Positions 45,443 to 59,032 of a stretch of DNA of 64,000 bases are shown piece by piece. The notes below the pieces were generated by a model. The model was not told the DNA's origin. It did not search any database and saw nothing but the letters and a program-made list of their open reading frames with translations. Position 1 is the first letter of the stretch. The number at the start of each line of letters is the position of its first letter. The translations under genes and the position numbers were made by a program. Source of the DNA: Balanoglossus misakiensis (Eukaryota; Hemichordata); the NCBI GenBank assembly GCA_040954595.2, contig CM082577.2, forward strand, positions 6,820,001 through 6,884,000, in the 5' to 3' direction.

Positions 45443-48219
45443 TCAGGTTCCAATGTAGTAGCATTGTTCAAAGCTTGTCGTATTGCCAGTGTATACAGGT
45501 GTGTAGTTGTAAATCAAAGCTGCCTCTTCTTCAGCTTGAGAAGGAAACTTGTGGGAGTTCTGTCGCGCTGTAAGAGAGAGAAACAGATTGTCACACACAG
45601 TGAAGTGACTTTGTATATTAAACATTGTGATATAAAGAATTATGAAATTTATTTTTGGGTGTTTCACAGAATTATACAAAGATACAATAAGAGCAGATAT
45701 GAGAGCATCGGTCTGTGTTGTACGCATATACAGAAACATAACAGCCATAAATATATTACTGTAAACCATAATTTACAATAAAACATTTCTGCCAAACAAG
45801 TGTGTTTTTCTAATCAGTTGCTATGGCAACTATACCACTGTTGAAATCTGAATTTGATGTAGGTAATGGGGCAAGTTAGAATTCTGGGCACCAGGTTTAT
45901 GAAACGTCTACAGTTCAATGAAGACATCTTAGCTACCTTCCTGGACACAGAAATTTGCCAAGTATTGTGATACGGCCACCGCATTCTTGGTGTGATTGAT
46001 TTTTTCCTTGCTGGTCCATTCGAAAATGTTCTTTTCCGGGTGCCACTGGACTCCATAGAATGGGTATTTGTACGCTGGAATTAGAACGTATAAAATATGT
46101 TCTTGTATGCAAAAAAATTAGCAATCAGTGGAAACATGTTTTCTGTGCCACCTAAGATTAATCATCTATACAATTTGATCAGAAAATCTTCCCCCAGACC
46201 TTAGATTTGTTGATATTATTGTGAAATCTGATATGTATTTTTGTGTCAACTTGTATCCATTTTTGGGGGTCAATAAATTGCGGTGAAAATTTGACCAAAA
46301 GTGGAACGCCCTTGATTGGGTTTATCAAGGTTTTCAGAATTAAAGAAAGTGTCAAATGAAATACACACAGTGGCTTATTACCTTCTATCATGGAAATAAA
46401 CTCCAGCCCATTTTTGTCAAAGTTTGTTGAGATAACCCTAAAGAAGCTCTTCAACTTTGCATTTCTGGAATAATTCTGAGGGAAAAAACACATTTTTGTC
46501 TGAGTGGTAATCGAACAATCACTAGTTTTCATACCATACTGACTGCAGACAGCCTATAGTGACATTTCCTACTTATTACTTGTTTAATCATTCTAATCAT
46601 ACCAACGACTGAGTAATCACTACATGTAGTTACGATACTAATGACACATTCATACCTTTGGGGTCAATCCATTGTGGTGAGAATTGAATGTTACATTTTC
46701 TTTTTTCAATATTTCTATGATCTCATCTGGGGCCGATCCGAACAGCCTACTGGCTCTGAAGTCTGAAAGAAATACACAGAAAAGGAAAACAGAGAGAATC
46801 AGCAAAGGTAAAGACGGTGCCAAATTCTACATCTGATTTTATTCAGATTGAATGTGGTGTGTACATATGAAGATTGTGTCAATATTTTTAACTTCACAAC
46901 AATATTCAAACACTATCCACAGACTAGACCTGAATAATTGGTCTATTTACCTTTGGTGAAGTATACTGGATACGCGATATTTGTAGAGTTCGTATAGGCC
47001 AGCACATCCTCCCCAGCTGTAAGGTAGGTCAGGAGTTCAAAGCCGAGGCAAGTCCCCCACAGTGGGAAATAATCACCCTTGTCATTAGCCTGCAGGTTGG
47101 GAATTGACACATATTTCAAAAAGAAAGAAAGTAAGATGGGCCATTTCGCTACACAACACCAAACGGTGCTTCTCCCTTGCCAAATGGTTGAGGGCGCGTC
47201 AGTGAAGAGCCTTGTTGTAGCGAACCGTGGGCTGTGAGAGAGTCTAGATGGGCCATTGTTTCAAAAACAATTCTTACCTAATTCATGTGACCTGGCCACT
47301 CATTTTTATTTAAACATTATTAGATTTGAGGTCAGCAAGACGTAGTCGGTTACCTTACCTCGATCGCCAAGTCATAAAGTATACGTCCTGCTTTGCCATA
47401 ACCAGAAGTGTCCAAATACTGGGATCCGCCCGGAAACAACACGCTAGATTTGTCAAAAAGACAATGTGTGTTATTTTGACAGATATTTAAAGCTTCATGC
47501 ATAACTTCTTTTTGCAACGAATCTCAGATACCACCCAGTACTGCAGAAATTCTGCCAACTTACTACTACTTTCATGGTTCTTGTTCGTTTATCATCTTTC
47601 TTTTTAATAGTCGGACTGGTGTTTTAACTTGCTGAACAGTCAAAATATTTTTTTCAGATGACTTACAATAAGATGCGTGTGATTATGATTGCTTTTAACC
47701 TTTTATATTTGAATGCACTATACTTACCCATTCAGTGAATTGAACAGGTTGACATAGTAGTTTTGTGTTTGGTTGATAGCTATGGGTACAACCCTTGCTC
47801 CGGCCGTCTCTAGGAACTTGACATATGATGCAGCTATGTAGGAGGGACCTTGCTTGGCTTGCTCATCGTAGGTGGTCTGCGCTAAAACACCTTCAATTAT
47901 AGAATAAAACATAGTGACTTTTCTCTGGTATTTGTAATTAATGGTAATCTTTCTTTCACATATTTGACTTTGTTCTTTATCTGTACTGTTTTGTCTATGT
48001 TTATACCCATGACTGTTGTGTGTTTGTCTTTAAAACAGTCGCAGTGATACAAGTTGTTGACTTAACCTGGGGCCTGTGAGCTGTGGTAGGGGTCAAGGAA
48101 ACATAGAATACTTTACCTATTATTGGTCTGATGTTTGCCTCCTTGCCCTTGCAAACCACAGAAAACATGGAGAAAAACACAGGAATGGTGACTTGCCATC
48201 GAGAACCGCCAAAAAGCAT
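45443..48219 (-). CDS. GGH: Gamma-glutamyl hydrolase (8 exons)
   Basis: Minus-strand exons: 48219-48117, 47890-47728, 47443-47359, 47089-46951, 46762-46656, 46475-46382, 46074-45937, 45567-45443. They join in phase to 317 residues, essentially the length of mammalian GGH. GGH is a lysosomal or secreted peptidase that trims the poly-glutamate tail of folates. Signal peptide [20 protein letters not shown], then the mature start [16 protein letters not shown]. Class I glutamine-amidotransferase-like fold with the nucleophile elbow [12 protein letters not shown] (Cys131) and the catalytic His242 in [17 protein letters not shown] and [10 protein letters not shown] are further family signatures, and several N-glycosylation sequons fit a lysosomal protein. 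Translation could start 13 codons earlier at 48258, but the shorter start gives a proper signal peptide. Confidence 0.95.
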
Positions 48220-51200
48220 CACTGAATGATGTTGCAAACTACTCTCCACAGTTCGCAATCACCACCAGCAAAAATATGCACCGGTATATTTACTTTGTCA
48301 GGTGACTCTCACGTGCCATGCTAAGGTCAGAAGTCACATGACTGTAACTTGTGTAACTTGGCAGCAAGCGTCCGATCGATCGTGGGTCGTCGTGGGAGTA
48401 AACACCAGACACGTGTAAAACATCGCGTATTCAAAGGAAGAAATATAATAACAGAATCAGTGTCAGCGAGTTCATGCGCATACCCGTCGTTTGTCTCCGT
48501 AGATCTTCCTTGTTTTATGTTTATTTCAGTTGACAACCAAGTTTGAACTCACTGCTGTGGGCGCTGGGGATGCGGAAGTAAGTTATGCAAGTACATTATT
48601 TCAAGTCAATACTTGAATTTTTTTCACAGAATCACATCAGATATGATCTCAGATCTTCTGAGGGAATGCTGATAGCTTCACTCTGGGTAGGTGTTTTTGC
48701 TTTCACTTTTCAGGGAGTTCTGATAACTTTTGGCCCAGTTATTTAGGATTGTATGAAGTATCGTGCACTTCCTGGTGTACGAAAGGACCGATAGACTGGC
48801 ATTGACAATGATCTGTTTATACATAATTCGTGTGAGAACCAGAGATTGGTGAAACTGTCGGTTTTATGCTATGTGTTATTGCGACTACTGCATACTTGTT
48901 CAAATTGCGTTAAAGAAAGACTTGTCTCATACCCTCATGCCCACATACACACACATGGATCCGGTTTCAGTTCCGTCTTCAGTATTACTTTGTTTATACA
49001 ATTTTGACCACAGCAAAAGTATAACCACGAAAAGACTGACGTGCTTTTCTCGTAATTTGGCGCTGGTTGTAGCATGGATGTGCAAGTTCATAGTACAGCC
49101 ATGGTTGACCAGTGCAATCAGTGCCACGCCCCCCTCTCCTGAGCTGCTGTTGGACATTCCCAAGAACCTTGCTCTGCATAAGTCACCATTAGATGTAAAA
49201 CATATGGAGAAACTCATTCATTACACCACGGTCATTCCACTTGTGATTACACACATTCTTGTTCTGTATGGGGGAAAGAGCTGTACAGTATGTACCACTC
49301 AGTGGGTGGGGTCCACTTTTTTTTTTACACAAGATTTACCTAGAAGTGTGAAATAATTTGGAGTTCTGGTTTAGCTGTGGGTTGTCCTGGACTGTGTTTT
49401 TCTTTACTTGAGGTACATGGTATGCAGTACTGTAGTGACAACAATTACAGAGATGAGGTTTTATCGTTGGGGATTCTATCAGAGTGTCTGCACAACTCAG
49501 TGCACAACCCCGCCCCGAAATTCATCGACGTTAAACATGTCCCCAAGCATCGCTGTAATTTAAACCACTATTTATTCAATACCTAAACAAACAGCTTGAG
49601 AGTTTCCAGACATTGCCTTTTCACTTAAAATCGGCCCCTTTACACATTTCAAAGTTGTAAACAGAGCCACACTGATGAAACCCTATCTGACTGTTCAACT
49701 TGTTGCATATATTGCTCTACTGCTTTTTCAACTGATTTTTGCATATGTTATACTCTTTTGGAAAATGAGACGAAAAGGGTGTTCTACATGTTTGACATTT
49801 GGCAATTTATTTATAACAGAACAAGCACTGTCAGAGAGTGCTGCAAAGTACGTTATTATTACATTTCAAGGAAACATGTTTAAAAATAAGACTGAGGATA
49901 ACTGTATTTACATTAATAAAGGGCGAGGGTGGCAGAATCACTGTTACTGCAAGAGGGGACAACCCCCCCCCCCCCCCCCCAAGGTGATGCTATCCTGGAT
50001 GAAACACTGAATAGTTCACCAAAAGACACCTAAATAACAGAAATTATTTCGAAAGTGGGCTACATTTGCCCTTCAAGGTTAATTGAACTGTTGAACTCTG
50101 TCCTTTGAACACTTACTAAAACCTCTCACATGTAACACTCGAATCTAACATCAATCGATTAAATACAGAATGCGAAGCACCATTGTACTTGCACCTGTAA
50201 TTAACTTAACAGGTCCCGTGGGCTACAGAGGTGTGTAAATAGTCTTACATTTTGCAACGATCCAAAGGCCAAAGGCAAAATCCCTGATAGACATCATTAG
50301 TCTCGTTGATTCTAAAGCAATTTCAAACAAACCGGAACAGAACAGCCAGTTAAATTGTTCTCAGTGCCTGTGGGCGGTGGAAGGTTGATAAAATTAAATC
50401 AAGTTTTTTTTGCGGTTTGCCCTCTGTAATAGGTGAGATAGTACGTAAACTAACATCCGGGAGGTGGGGGATTCTCATACATATATTCTAGATTTCAGAG
50501 TGCCTAGAGAGGAATGAGGTACTTTGTTGAAGCGTAGAGATTGCAGACAATGTTGTACTTTTAGCAGACGAATTTCAGTAACTAATAAAATTAGCATGTC
50601 ATTTGGATCAGCATGATATCAAAGACTTTGAGAAGTCGAGTTCTAATTATCTTGGTTGTGAGTTCAATTAAATTTATAATTGATTATTAGACAGGTGATA
50701 TTCATTTAAGGCGGGTTTTTTTGGTGCGGGGATGGTCTGATTGCCATTAATTAATTGTACTTTTTAATGAGGCAACTAATTTGCCAGCAATTTGTTTGGA
50801 CAGTAATAGCAGGAAATTGATACATTTGAAAATTGAATTTATTGCCAACTGCATGTAAAAATTGAGTGGGCTTTTACTACTGATCTGTCCAACAAACTCT
50901 TTAAGAAATCACTTGAGAAAAAAAGTTCATGTTTGTCTTTTCGTTGTGAGTTTGGACAATTCATTTGAGATTTTGAAGTTTTCTTGTTGGTTCATTAAAG
51001 CCCCAATTAAAATGAACCAATCTAAGTTTGAAAATAAAATATCGTGATTTCATTTGAAAGTGCTGAAATAGGTGAGGATCCAGTTGTTTTATGATTCAGT
51101 GTTAAACCACCTTATTTGTATGGGCCTATCATGAATATAGCAATCATAAAAAAATTGTGACTGTTCTCTTTAGAGCTATATCCTATTACCGCGCTAGCGA

Positions 51201-54200
51201 TAAATTCCGGTGTCCTTTACAACCGTAGAAACACATTTATTGCTGGTTCAAGCAAATACTGTTTCAGAGACTTGCTAGTCTGGCAGAGGAGGAGAATAAA
51301 GTCGCTCACTTCCCAAGACCTTTTTTTTCACACCGAGATTGCCTTGTAGGAATAGATGGTCATATACTATTCACTGATGTGATCGGACTTCGACAGAGTC
51401 GCTGAAAATCAAAAACCCACTCTCAATTGGAAATGCCGGAATCTTGCTTAATTGACACACAGCTCCATGGAAGGCTCAGCAATTATTATGTGTTCTGATG
51501 TTTCGTCCGGAATGGAGTCAAACTGGAAGTGACAGGTAAATTGCCCTTAATGTGTTGGTGGAAATTGCCTCGTAGATAGCAAATTCACTGTGAGCAAGCA
51601 CTTTCCCAGGGATATAGTCAAAAGAATGTCAATGGAGTGGGTTTTGTGTTAATTTGTATATTTCGCCTCAGAACGTGTGGGGGCTTGGATGATACGTGTA
51701 TTTGTTGATTTGTGGTAACAGATTATGTGAGACACATCACAGTGGCCATATTGAAAGGAGGATATTCTGTTAAAGTTTCATACCCTGAGGTAACTAAATC
51801 TTTATTGTCATTTTGCCACTGTGTTGTGCTCACGTATAGGTTGGCCCAAAATTGGCTTGACTTTATGCAAAACAAAGACATAATTTATAGTTTGGATTTG
51901 ATCTTGATGGGCTAGTGAAATTCAATCCTCAAAATGATAACTTCAAGGTTAATAGAGATATAAATTTTGCAGGAACTTAATTAAAACTGCCAGAAATATA
52001 AATGAAGGGAACTGGTCACATATCAGACCTGTCTGTCAACTATTATTCTATAAATGGTCTTCGGTTACACGTTTGTGGCCACTGCTTGCTATAAGACAGG
52101 GACATCACCAAGTCTGTCAGAACTGGTCATCCAGAAGTTCAAGTTTTCTTTGAGAATTTTGTGACTCACATCGAGATAGCCTTAAGGTAACAGCTTCTGT
52201 TTACATCCTTCGTAAGTTTATTTGAGTGGTTATAGGGTTGTGGGGTATCTGAATATTTTGTTTTATAGTTTTATATACATGTTAACACATCAGGGCTATT
52301 TAGATGAAGCTCTACGTGATGTGTGTGTACTGAATCTGAAAGAGCGAGTGTGTTTGCTCAAATGATACGTGTCGTCAAGTGATGATGGGCATCACTCTCC
52401 AGCAATAAATCGTCTGTTTCTGAAAAAAAAGTTTTCTGCCTTTTTATGCAAAAGACAATCAAACACAAATCCCAACCACAGTTGATTTAGCCCCTCGCAT
52501 AAAAGCAGCAACTATTTCAATATTTGAGCGTGGAGAAATCTGACGAGCCCTGGAGGTTTACTTGCTTGTACTCGTGCTTGAAAGCGTACCATTAGTGATC
52601 CTCGAGGGCGCCTGCGAGCAGAAATGGCGGGAAACATACCTTCGATAATAACTGCCTGCAGTGCCCGGAACACCACAGCGACAGTGAAATGTTGAGCCGA
52701 CTACGAAGATGTACCAATAATTACATCAATGAAAATAACTGCGATGCCGACCGAAGTAGCCTTTTAAGTGGCATTTAAAGACAAACTTCGATCATAGATG
52801 TCAATTTTACAAATACCAGCTTATCAATATTGATGAGTGATTGTGAAAACGCCTCTGGGCACTTCGTGTACAGTTTTTTTTTCAAAATCATGAAAAGTCA
52901 ATAACATGAAGGAATTTCTCTTAAACTTTGAAAAATATGTATTGAGCCCTATACAGAATGTAATTTGTGGCTTGGAGGGTTTGAAAACGTCGTGGCCAAC
53001 CTTAGTGTGTTGCTATTGGGAAAAGGGAACTTGTTTTGAGTGGCCAATACAAAAAAGGAGTTTAGACTTTGCTGCTTGGCACAATATTGCAAACACCAAT
53101 CTTTACGAGTTGACATAATCATTGATTACAAAAAGAGAATATGACTGGAAAGATTTAGTAAAAGTGCAGGAATGTGTTGTATGTTTAAAGATATCCCTTT
53201 GCTCCGAAATTCTTTTATGAAAATGGCACTAAAAAGGAGATGGCAAGAAAAGAAATGGCAGTTTTCTGGATATATGAGAACAATATTGTGTGTGATCATT
53301 AGGTGTGTTGCACTGTTTTATTATTTCACTGTATTGTAAGTCCCTGTAAAAACTGCTACCTCTGGTTAGTATGGTCTGTTGTTGGTAGTGGAGGTATATG
53401 GCGCCCTCTGTAGTTGGATTCTCTCATTCAACTATGGTAAAAAAGTGGATTGGACTTGATCCAGCTGACTATTTTTTTTCAATCTTCCTTATATTAAGTA
53501 TACTGCAGAAATAATGTATCAGTTAGTTAACTGTTAATACAAAGAAGCAGGTCAAAATTTTGAGAAAATCTTCGGTCTAATCATCACTGACATCCAATCA
53601 TGTGAAGACCATCTTTGAAAATGGTTAATAATGGATCTTGTTAGAAGGTCTTCTCTTAGGAAATTAGCTTGAAATAATGACGGCTGGCATTGCCCGCAGC
53701 AGAGCCCTTTATTGGTGCAATTTTTCAATTTTGACTAAAGATGGGTATAGGTGAAGGTAAAATCAGTGGGTGACATGCATCTGGGACCATTAAACTCTGA
53801 GTTGCCGACAGTCAACGTTGGAAGATGATTTCCGAAACGTGGGCGGTATAGTCAGCCCATGGTCGTCACTGATGTATAAGTCTGTGTTGGGAATACCTTG
53901 TTATTCTCCCAGAGAGGTTTTTTTGGTGTGGATCGTATGACTGTGAAATAACAATGATAGATGGACTTGCAACACAAGTGATATTTATATGCTTCTTTGG
54001 GATCTGACCTGATCTTGTTGATTTGGGGATAAAAATATATATTTGGAACACTTTCAGTACAACCGATGATGGGAATAAAAAGTGGATAAAAGCTTCAAGA
54101 GTGCTCGGAATCTATGCAGTAAAAAAGCTGATGAATGAGATTTTCCTGCTTGAACATCTGAGACAATTATATTAACTCTCCATAATATGTCGGATCATGG

Positions 54201-54675
54201 CAGGTGGTCCTGATATTCAGTTCATTATCTTGAGCGCACGAATGTCTGAATTTCGCTCGATTGGCTCACTGAGCCAGAATGACAGTGATAAAACAAAAGG
54301 GCCTCCCACTCCAATCATTCTTCATGTGTACTGAATGGTTTTTTTTTCCTGAACTCATGGTAATAAGGTCAAAATTGATTGGTTCTGATGACCTGACCTA
54401 CTACCCTAATTGTTTGCTTGCCAGCCCTAATTTGAGAGGTGAATAAATGCTGAATTAAAAAAATATTGTAATTTACGTATTAAAGAATTTGCAATGAAAT
54501 AAGCCCCCAAAGTCATGTGAGATCACAGACTCATATTTTTAACTAGCTGATCATAGTTAAATTAATGTTTTAGATGCCAGGAAGAAAAAAAAAGTGAAAC
54601 AATGAAAAGATTAATTTTCCCCCAACTATACTTACACCATATTGAAAAGCATTTTATTTGAAACTTGAATTATTT

Positions 54676-54886
54676 TTTGCTTTGCTTTGCTTTGCTTTGC
54701 TTTGCTTTGCCCAATTTTATTGATGTAGGTAAGAGCCATTAGCTGCTAAAAACCTCAGTGTAATGTTGACACAATGAGGAAAAATTAGAGTGGATTTCTT
54801 CAAGGATGCACCATTATTGATGTTATTTCCAAACGACGAAATCTGTACCTTTCATGTACGACGAAATCTGTACCTTTCATGTGATA
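54676..54886. repeat. Pentanucleotide microsatellite and a short tandem duplication
   Basis: (TTTGC)n, about seven units, at about 54676-54710. Separately, at about 54833-54886, a roughly 26-bp unit containing GACGAAATCTGTACCTTTCA occurs twice in direct tandem. Confidence 0.8.
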
Positions 54887-57384
54887 CAAAAGTTCACAAG
54901 ACAATGACGTTCAAAGAAAAAAAAATGTACAAAAACAACTTTAGGACACTCTGAGGTGTCAATCGATAGAGGAATTTTTAAAAGCCACACAAAAATTTTC
55001 CCCGGGAAAAAATCAATAGACGCACAGAGGCAGACAGTCTGAGAAAAGTCAGCAGGCTATCAAATGTGTGTAAAGCACAATTCTTAATCTTGACTATAGT
55101 GGGTATATGATAAATTAACATTACAAGATCTAGAACATATCCGCTCTGTGTGTATGCCACTGTTTTCTCAATTCATTCTTTCAGCGATATCAGTCATTGT
55201 CTCCATGGTAACAGTCCAGTGAGCAATAGTCAAGAATCCATAGGAGAGAGTTGAATGTTGTGGGAACTGCTCTGAGATGCGCGGAATTCTATGTCATCGC
55301 AGGAAATGCCTCTGGCCCTGTGTGTATGCACAGCATAATGGAAATACGATTATTCAATTAAAAAGAAATCATACTGCATTCTTCATTTCATATCCACAGA
55401 TGGAGAAAGCAGTAACAATTGAACTCAGGACAGTTGAAGTGTGTAGAATAAAGATGGCCATGGATTGGCTTCTGTGATTTTATGTGCATTGATTTTTTGG
55501 TCTGATTGACTTAAACCTAAATTCAACACGGAATATTCAATGACTTTTGAAAATACTTCTAGTGATCGACACAATGCAGCATGTTCATTTTTTTAAAATG
55601 TTCATTTGTACTTTATTTTATTGATGAAACTTGATGTGGGTGTGTGATGAAAAGAATGTTCCAAAGTCATACCAAAAACACACCTGAGTTTTGTCAAGAT
55701 TTATAGCTTCGTTACATTAAAATCAGAAAAAAAGCTGATGTGTTGTAAAGTTTTAACTTAAAGAAAGCCTCAGAACGTTTGTTGAGCGATATACTTTATA
55801 CAGGGTGAATAAAAAAAATCAAGTCTGATATTGCTTGTGAAAACCGCAGAATAGAACATCCTTTTAGCTATGGAACTTTCATGAACAGGAAACGTGTAAT
55901 GTGTAAAGTAGATTGCAGATCAATTCTAGTGATTTAGTTAGTGTTATTTGAATATGTTCCTTCTTTCTGAAGAGAAGTGGGCTGATCACGCAACGTACCT
56001 GCTGTCCATTACATAGTTTGAAAACCCCCTATTTGAAATGAGCTTGTGTGTCGTGTGCCATAGACATTTGTATGGGGAACATAAGAAACCGGTAATGCAG
56101 TGTGTAATAGGCAATCATGCTTTGAGTGTTAGCAAAGAAAGGTCTATTCCATTGGTTTCTGTTTGTGTCTGTTATGGTTTCTGCTTGTTAGTAATTCCAA
56201 TCACTTCTTTGAATAGAAAAAGTCACCCAAACTTTGTTGGAAATCTTGTTTGCGGCATTGATTTTTTCTTTTATAGTCTAACATCTGTGTAGTGCAAAAG
56301 CTGATACAGCTCACAACTCACATCATTGCACAATATAAATTTCCTTGATTTTGTAGAGTTCCATGTACATGTACATGATGGGTGACCAAAAATGATGTGT
56401 TTCCTCATAGCAAAACCGCCAAAAAACCCCAGCAAAATCAAGATACAGCGATAAAACTTGAGTGATTGAGTGATAAAATTAAAATATCAAATTGCATTGA
56501 AAAATTAAAAAAAAACAACTAAAAAATCAAAATGTCGTATTTGTATCTTTTGATGATCAGTTGTAATATCAGTTTGAGCGTACATCCGTGGTGTTATTGT
56601 CTGGTATTAGTGGTTGATATGATAGTGCATTTTGTAATAGATATTGTGTAATGGATATTTTGGACATTTCAGTGGCAGGGTCTTAGAATCTGAATAAATG
56701 AAACCCGATTCAGATTACCATTAATAGACAGTCATACAGTGTCTCTCATTATCGACCACGATAACATCTTTTATAATACAGGAGATTCTATCACGGACGC
56801 TCTGATTTGTTAATATCCCCTCTTACTTGCAATATTAAAAGCCAATCTGGAGTTCCATTTGTGGTTAATGTGATATTAGTTTGTTTTTGTCATACTTATT
56901 AGGATTGGTTATTGGTATGCATCAATTTTAATTGGAAATGTTGGTACAGGTATTAATTTCTCAATACTAGTATCTTTATCCTGAAAGCTGAAACCAGCTT
57001 TGAAGTTGCTATGGTAACCGTGTCTCTCGTATGTCGACCATTACCTACTTTCTGCAGGTGCTTTCATTCTATGGTGATCAGACTGTACGGCATCGGTAAA
57101 CGTTTACTTTAATACCAGCTTGAATACAGCCCCTGGTTTGCAGTTAAATTTAATCAAAAATTCAATCATAGAAAAAAGGTGTTGTTTCTTTTATTCTGCA
57201 AGATGATAACAACTTATGTATGGTTGCATGCGTTTGTGTTTCAAACAGCCATGACACAAAATGCTATGACCGATTTCATTCTAACCTGGTGCAGCGACGA
57301 TGCATTAGGAAGCATGTTGCAGTGTGATTCTAATATGTCGCCAATTGTTTTGTGATATGCTTCAGTACCAGGGTCATGCTTAAT

Positions 57385-57520
57385 AAAAGAAACATTTTTG
57401 TTGCCATTTTACAGACATGCTCTGAAATCATTCCACTATAATTTCCTCCAATGGTTTCTTAAGCCATTTATTAACCCAGCGGGGACTATGTCATCAACAG
57501 TGACTTGTTTCCCATGATTC
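57385..57520 (+). repeat. Diverged interspersed repeat, copy B
   Basis: Related to 16390-16533 by ordered shared blocks (GAAACATT, GCCATTTTACAGACATG, CATTCCA, GACTATGTCATCAACAGTGA). Family unknown. Confidence 0.45.
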
Positions 57521-58439
57521 CTGGGTACTATTCAGTTGGGTCGCAAATAAAGGATTTAGTCACGGTTACTAGTAACCGTGATTTAGTGTATAAGAAGACT
57601 AAATTGTGCCTTGTGTGCACAGTCGTATTGTACTTTGATTTGAGTTAGCCCCTGGCAAAACCAGTGTTTAAAAGTCACGAAATACGGTTTACAGTTACAG
57701 GCAGACATGCTGAATGTCGTATAGAATTACACTCGGGATTTACATCAGTGTAATCTGCCTGACACGTTTTGAGAAATCTTCAATCTTTCATATAATAAGG
57801 ACAATATGTCCACTTGTTCGTGTACTGTTTTAAAAATGTCCCACGTATATTCAAACCTGCACATTCTGCTTAAAATTAATAAAAACCTCCTGCGAATGCC
57901 AGTCAGGAACCTTCCTTGCTTACTTCAGAAATTCTGAAAATAAATAAAAATAAAATCATTAAAAACTACACATTTAGCTTTGACTAGTTTTCAATTAGAC
58001 AAAGCCAAAAAAGTTTTCTCATACGCAATTGTCAGTGAAAAAAATCACATTGTAGTTACAAATTGCAGCCGTACCTTTTCGAAAAACGATTTCATTTCCA
58101 CTTTCAACGCAAGCATTCACTCTGCTCTGCTCTGCTCTGCTACCCCTAAAAGAAATGGAATAGTCCAGTTAGATTTGCTCATCGATATCTTTCTCACTCA
58201 GATCCTGTGTTAAAAGGTAATGAGTATTTATCTTGTAGCATTGGGGCACTAATTATGTGTGTTTTAGATCTCTTCAATGCAAACTCGGGTCTGGACCCCC
58301 AAATGCCTTTCTTGTGTCAACAACCTTTCTTCACTTATTGTCGTCTGCCCGCATCGTTACGGAATCGATCTTCCAATCGCGGCCATCTCAGCAGGTCTTA
58401 TGTAAAGCTCGAAGAAGCCAGCCTTGTTCACGGCTTACT

Positions 58440-58720
58440 GGGTTTCTGATTGGTTAAGTAACCCCCATCCTTCATTTACTAATTAGCATATCAGACACCT
58501 TATGCAAATTAAGAGACTCTCATTGGACCAACCGTTGCTCTGCGTCTTGTACGAATCGACGGGGTCCGCCCACTTGACACTTACTCGGTTCTTGGTTGTA
58601 CCTTAATTTCTACCATCTACGTGATTATTGAGTGGACTGGCTGGTGAATAATGATTTATTACAAAAGCGAGAGACAGTGCCTCTATTCCTCCCGGGGGAG
58701 ATTGTGTGCTCTATAAATAT
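58440..58720 (+). promoter_or_regulatory. Promoter-like segment: CCAAT boxes, octamer, TATA box
   Basis: CTGATTGGTT at about 58447, CTAATTAGCATATC at about 58480, TTATGCAAATTAAG at about 58500 (an octamer-like POU site), TCATTGGACCAACC at about 58519, and TATAAATA at 58712-58719. The order and spacing fit a plus-strand polymerase II promoter with a start site near 58742. The surrounding DNA is GC-richer than its flanks. Confidence 0.5.
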
Positions 58721-58741
58721 GAGGAACCTTTGAAAAAATCC

Positions 58742-59032
58742 AGAGCTTTGCCTCAAAGTCCGACCACTTCTCTTGAATTGACAATCTGGAGTATCAGCCC
58801 TGACTCTTCACACTTAACTGACTTCTCATATCGTGCCAACCACCACACTGCAGTTTCTGTTCGCTTTTATAGACAATACCGCACCATTTCATCCGTTTTC
58901 TTCAAAAAAGTGAAAAATTACAAAACAGGTACAGTGCAACCTACATTTTTTTTTCATAACTGTTAACTGCATGTATTTTCCTTTCTCTACAGCCTGGAGG
59001 AGTTTTATTGGTAATTTCAATTCTGTGAACAC
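58742..59032 (+). other. Two putative 5' leader exons of a gene extending to the right
   Basis: From the predicted start near 58742, exon U1 ends at 58928 (AAACAG, then GTACAG). A 64-base intron with a fine pyrimidine tract (TTTTCCTTTCTCTACAG) leads to exon U2 at 58993-59032, which ends at GTGAGT. The first ATG in U1 is followed by a stop after three codons, so the exons look non-coding. A frame without an ATG does run open across the junction, so a coding exon cannot be excluded. Any main coding exons would lie beyond the window. Confidence 0.4.

Larger units (their letters stand above)
48259..58439. other. Gene-poor region of about 10 kb
   Basis: No recognisable coding exon. The longest open frame (48871-49356 plus, 161 codons) has no family signature and is treated as chance. 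Contents include an 18-C run (49963-49980), a homeodomain-site-rich AT segment near 50730-50840 (ATTAATTAATTG, TTTTTAATGAG), repeats at 54676-54710 and 54833-54886, and a diverged interspersed repeat at 57385-57520. Parts may be conserved regulatory DNA, which only an alignment could show. Confidence 0.5.

Noticed and set aside
48871-49356. 161-codon plus-strand open frame with hydrophobic stretches
   Set aside because: No family signature, odd composition, no clear splice signals or promoter tie. A frame this long can occur by chance in 64 kb read six ways. Left unannotated.
49675-50010. 111-codon plus frame with a transmembrane-like start
   Set aside because: Ends in translated poly-C; no homology cue, no splice support.
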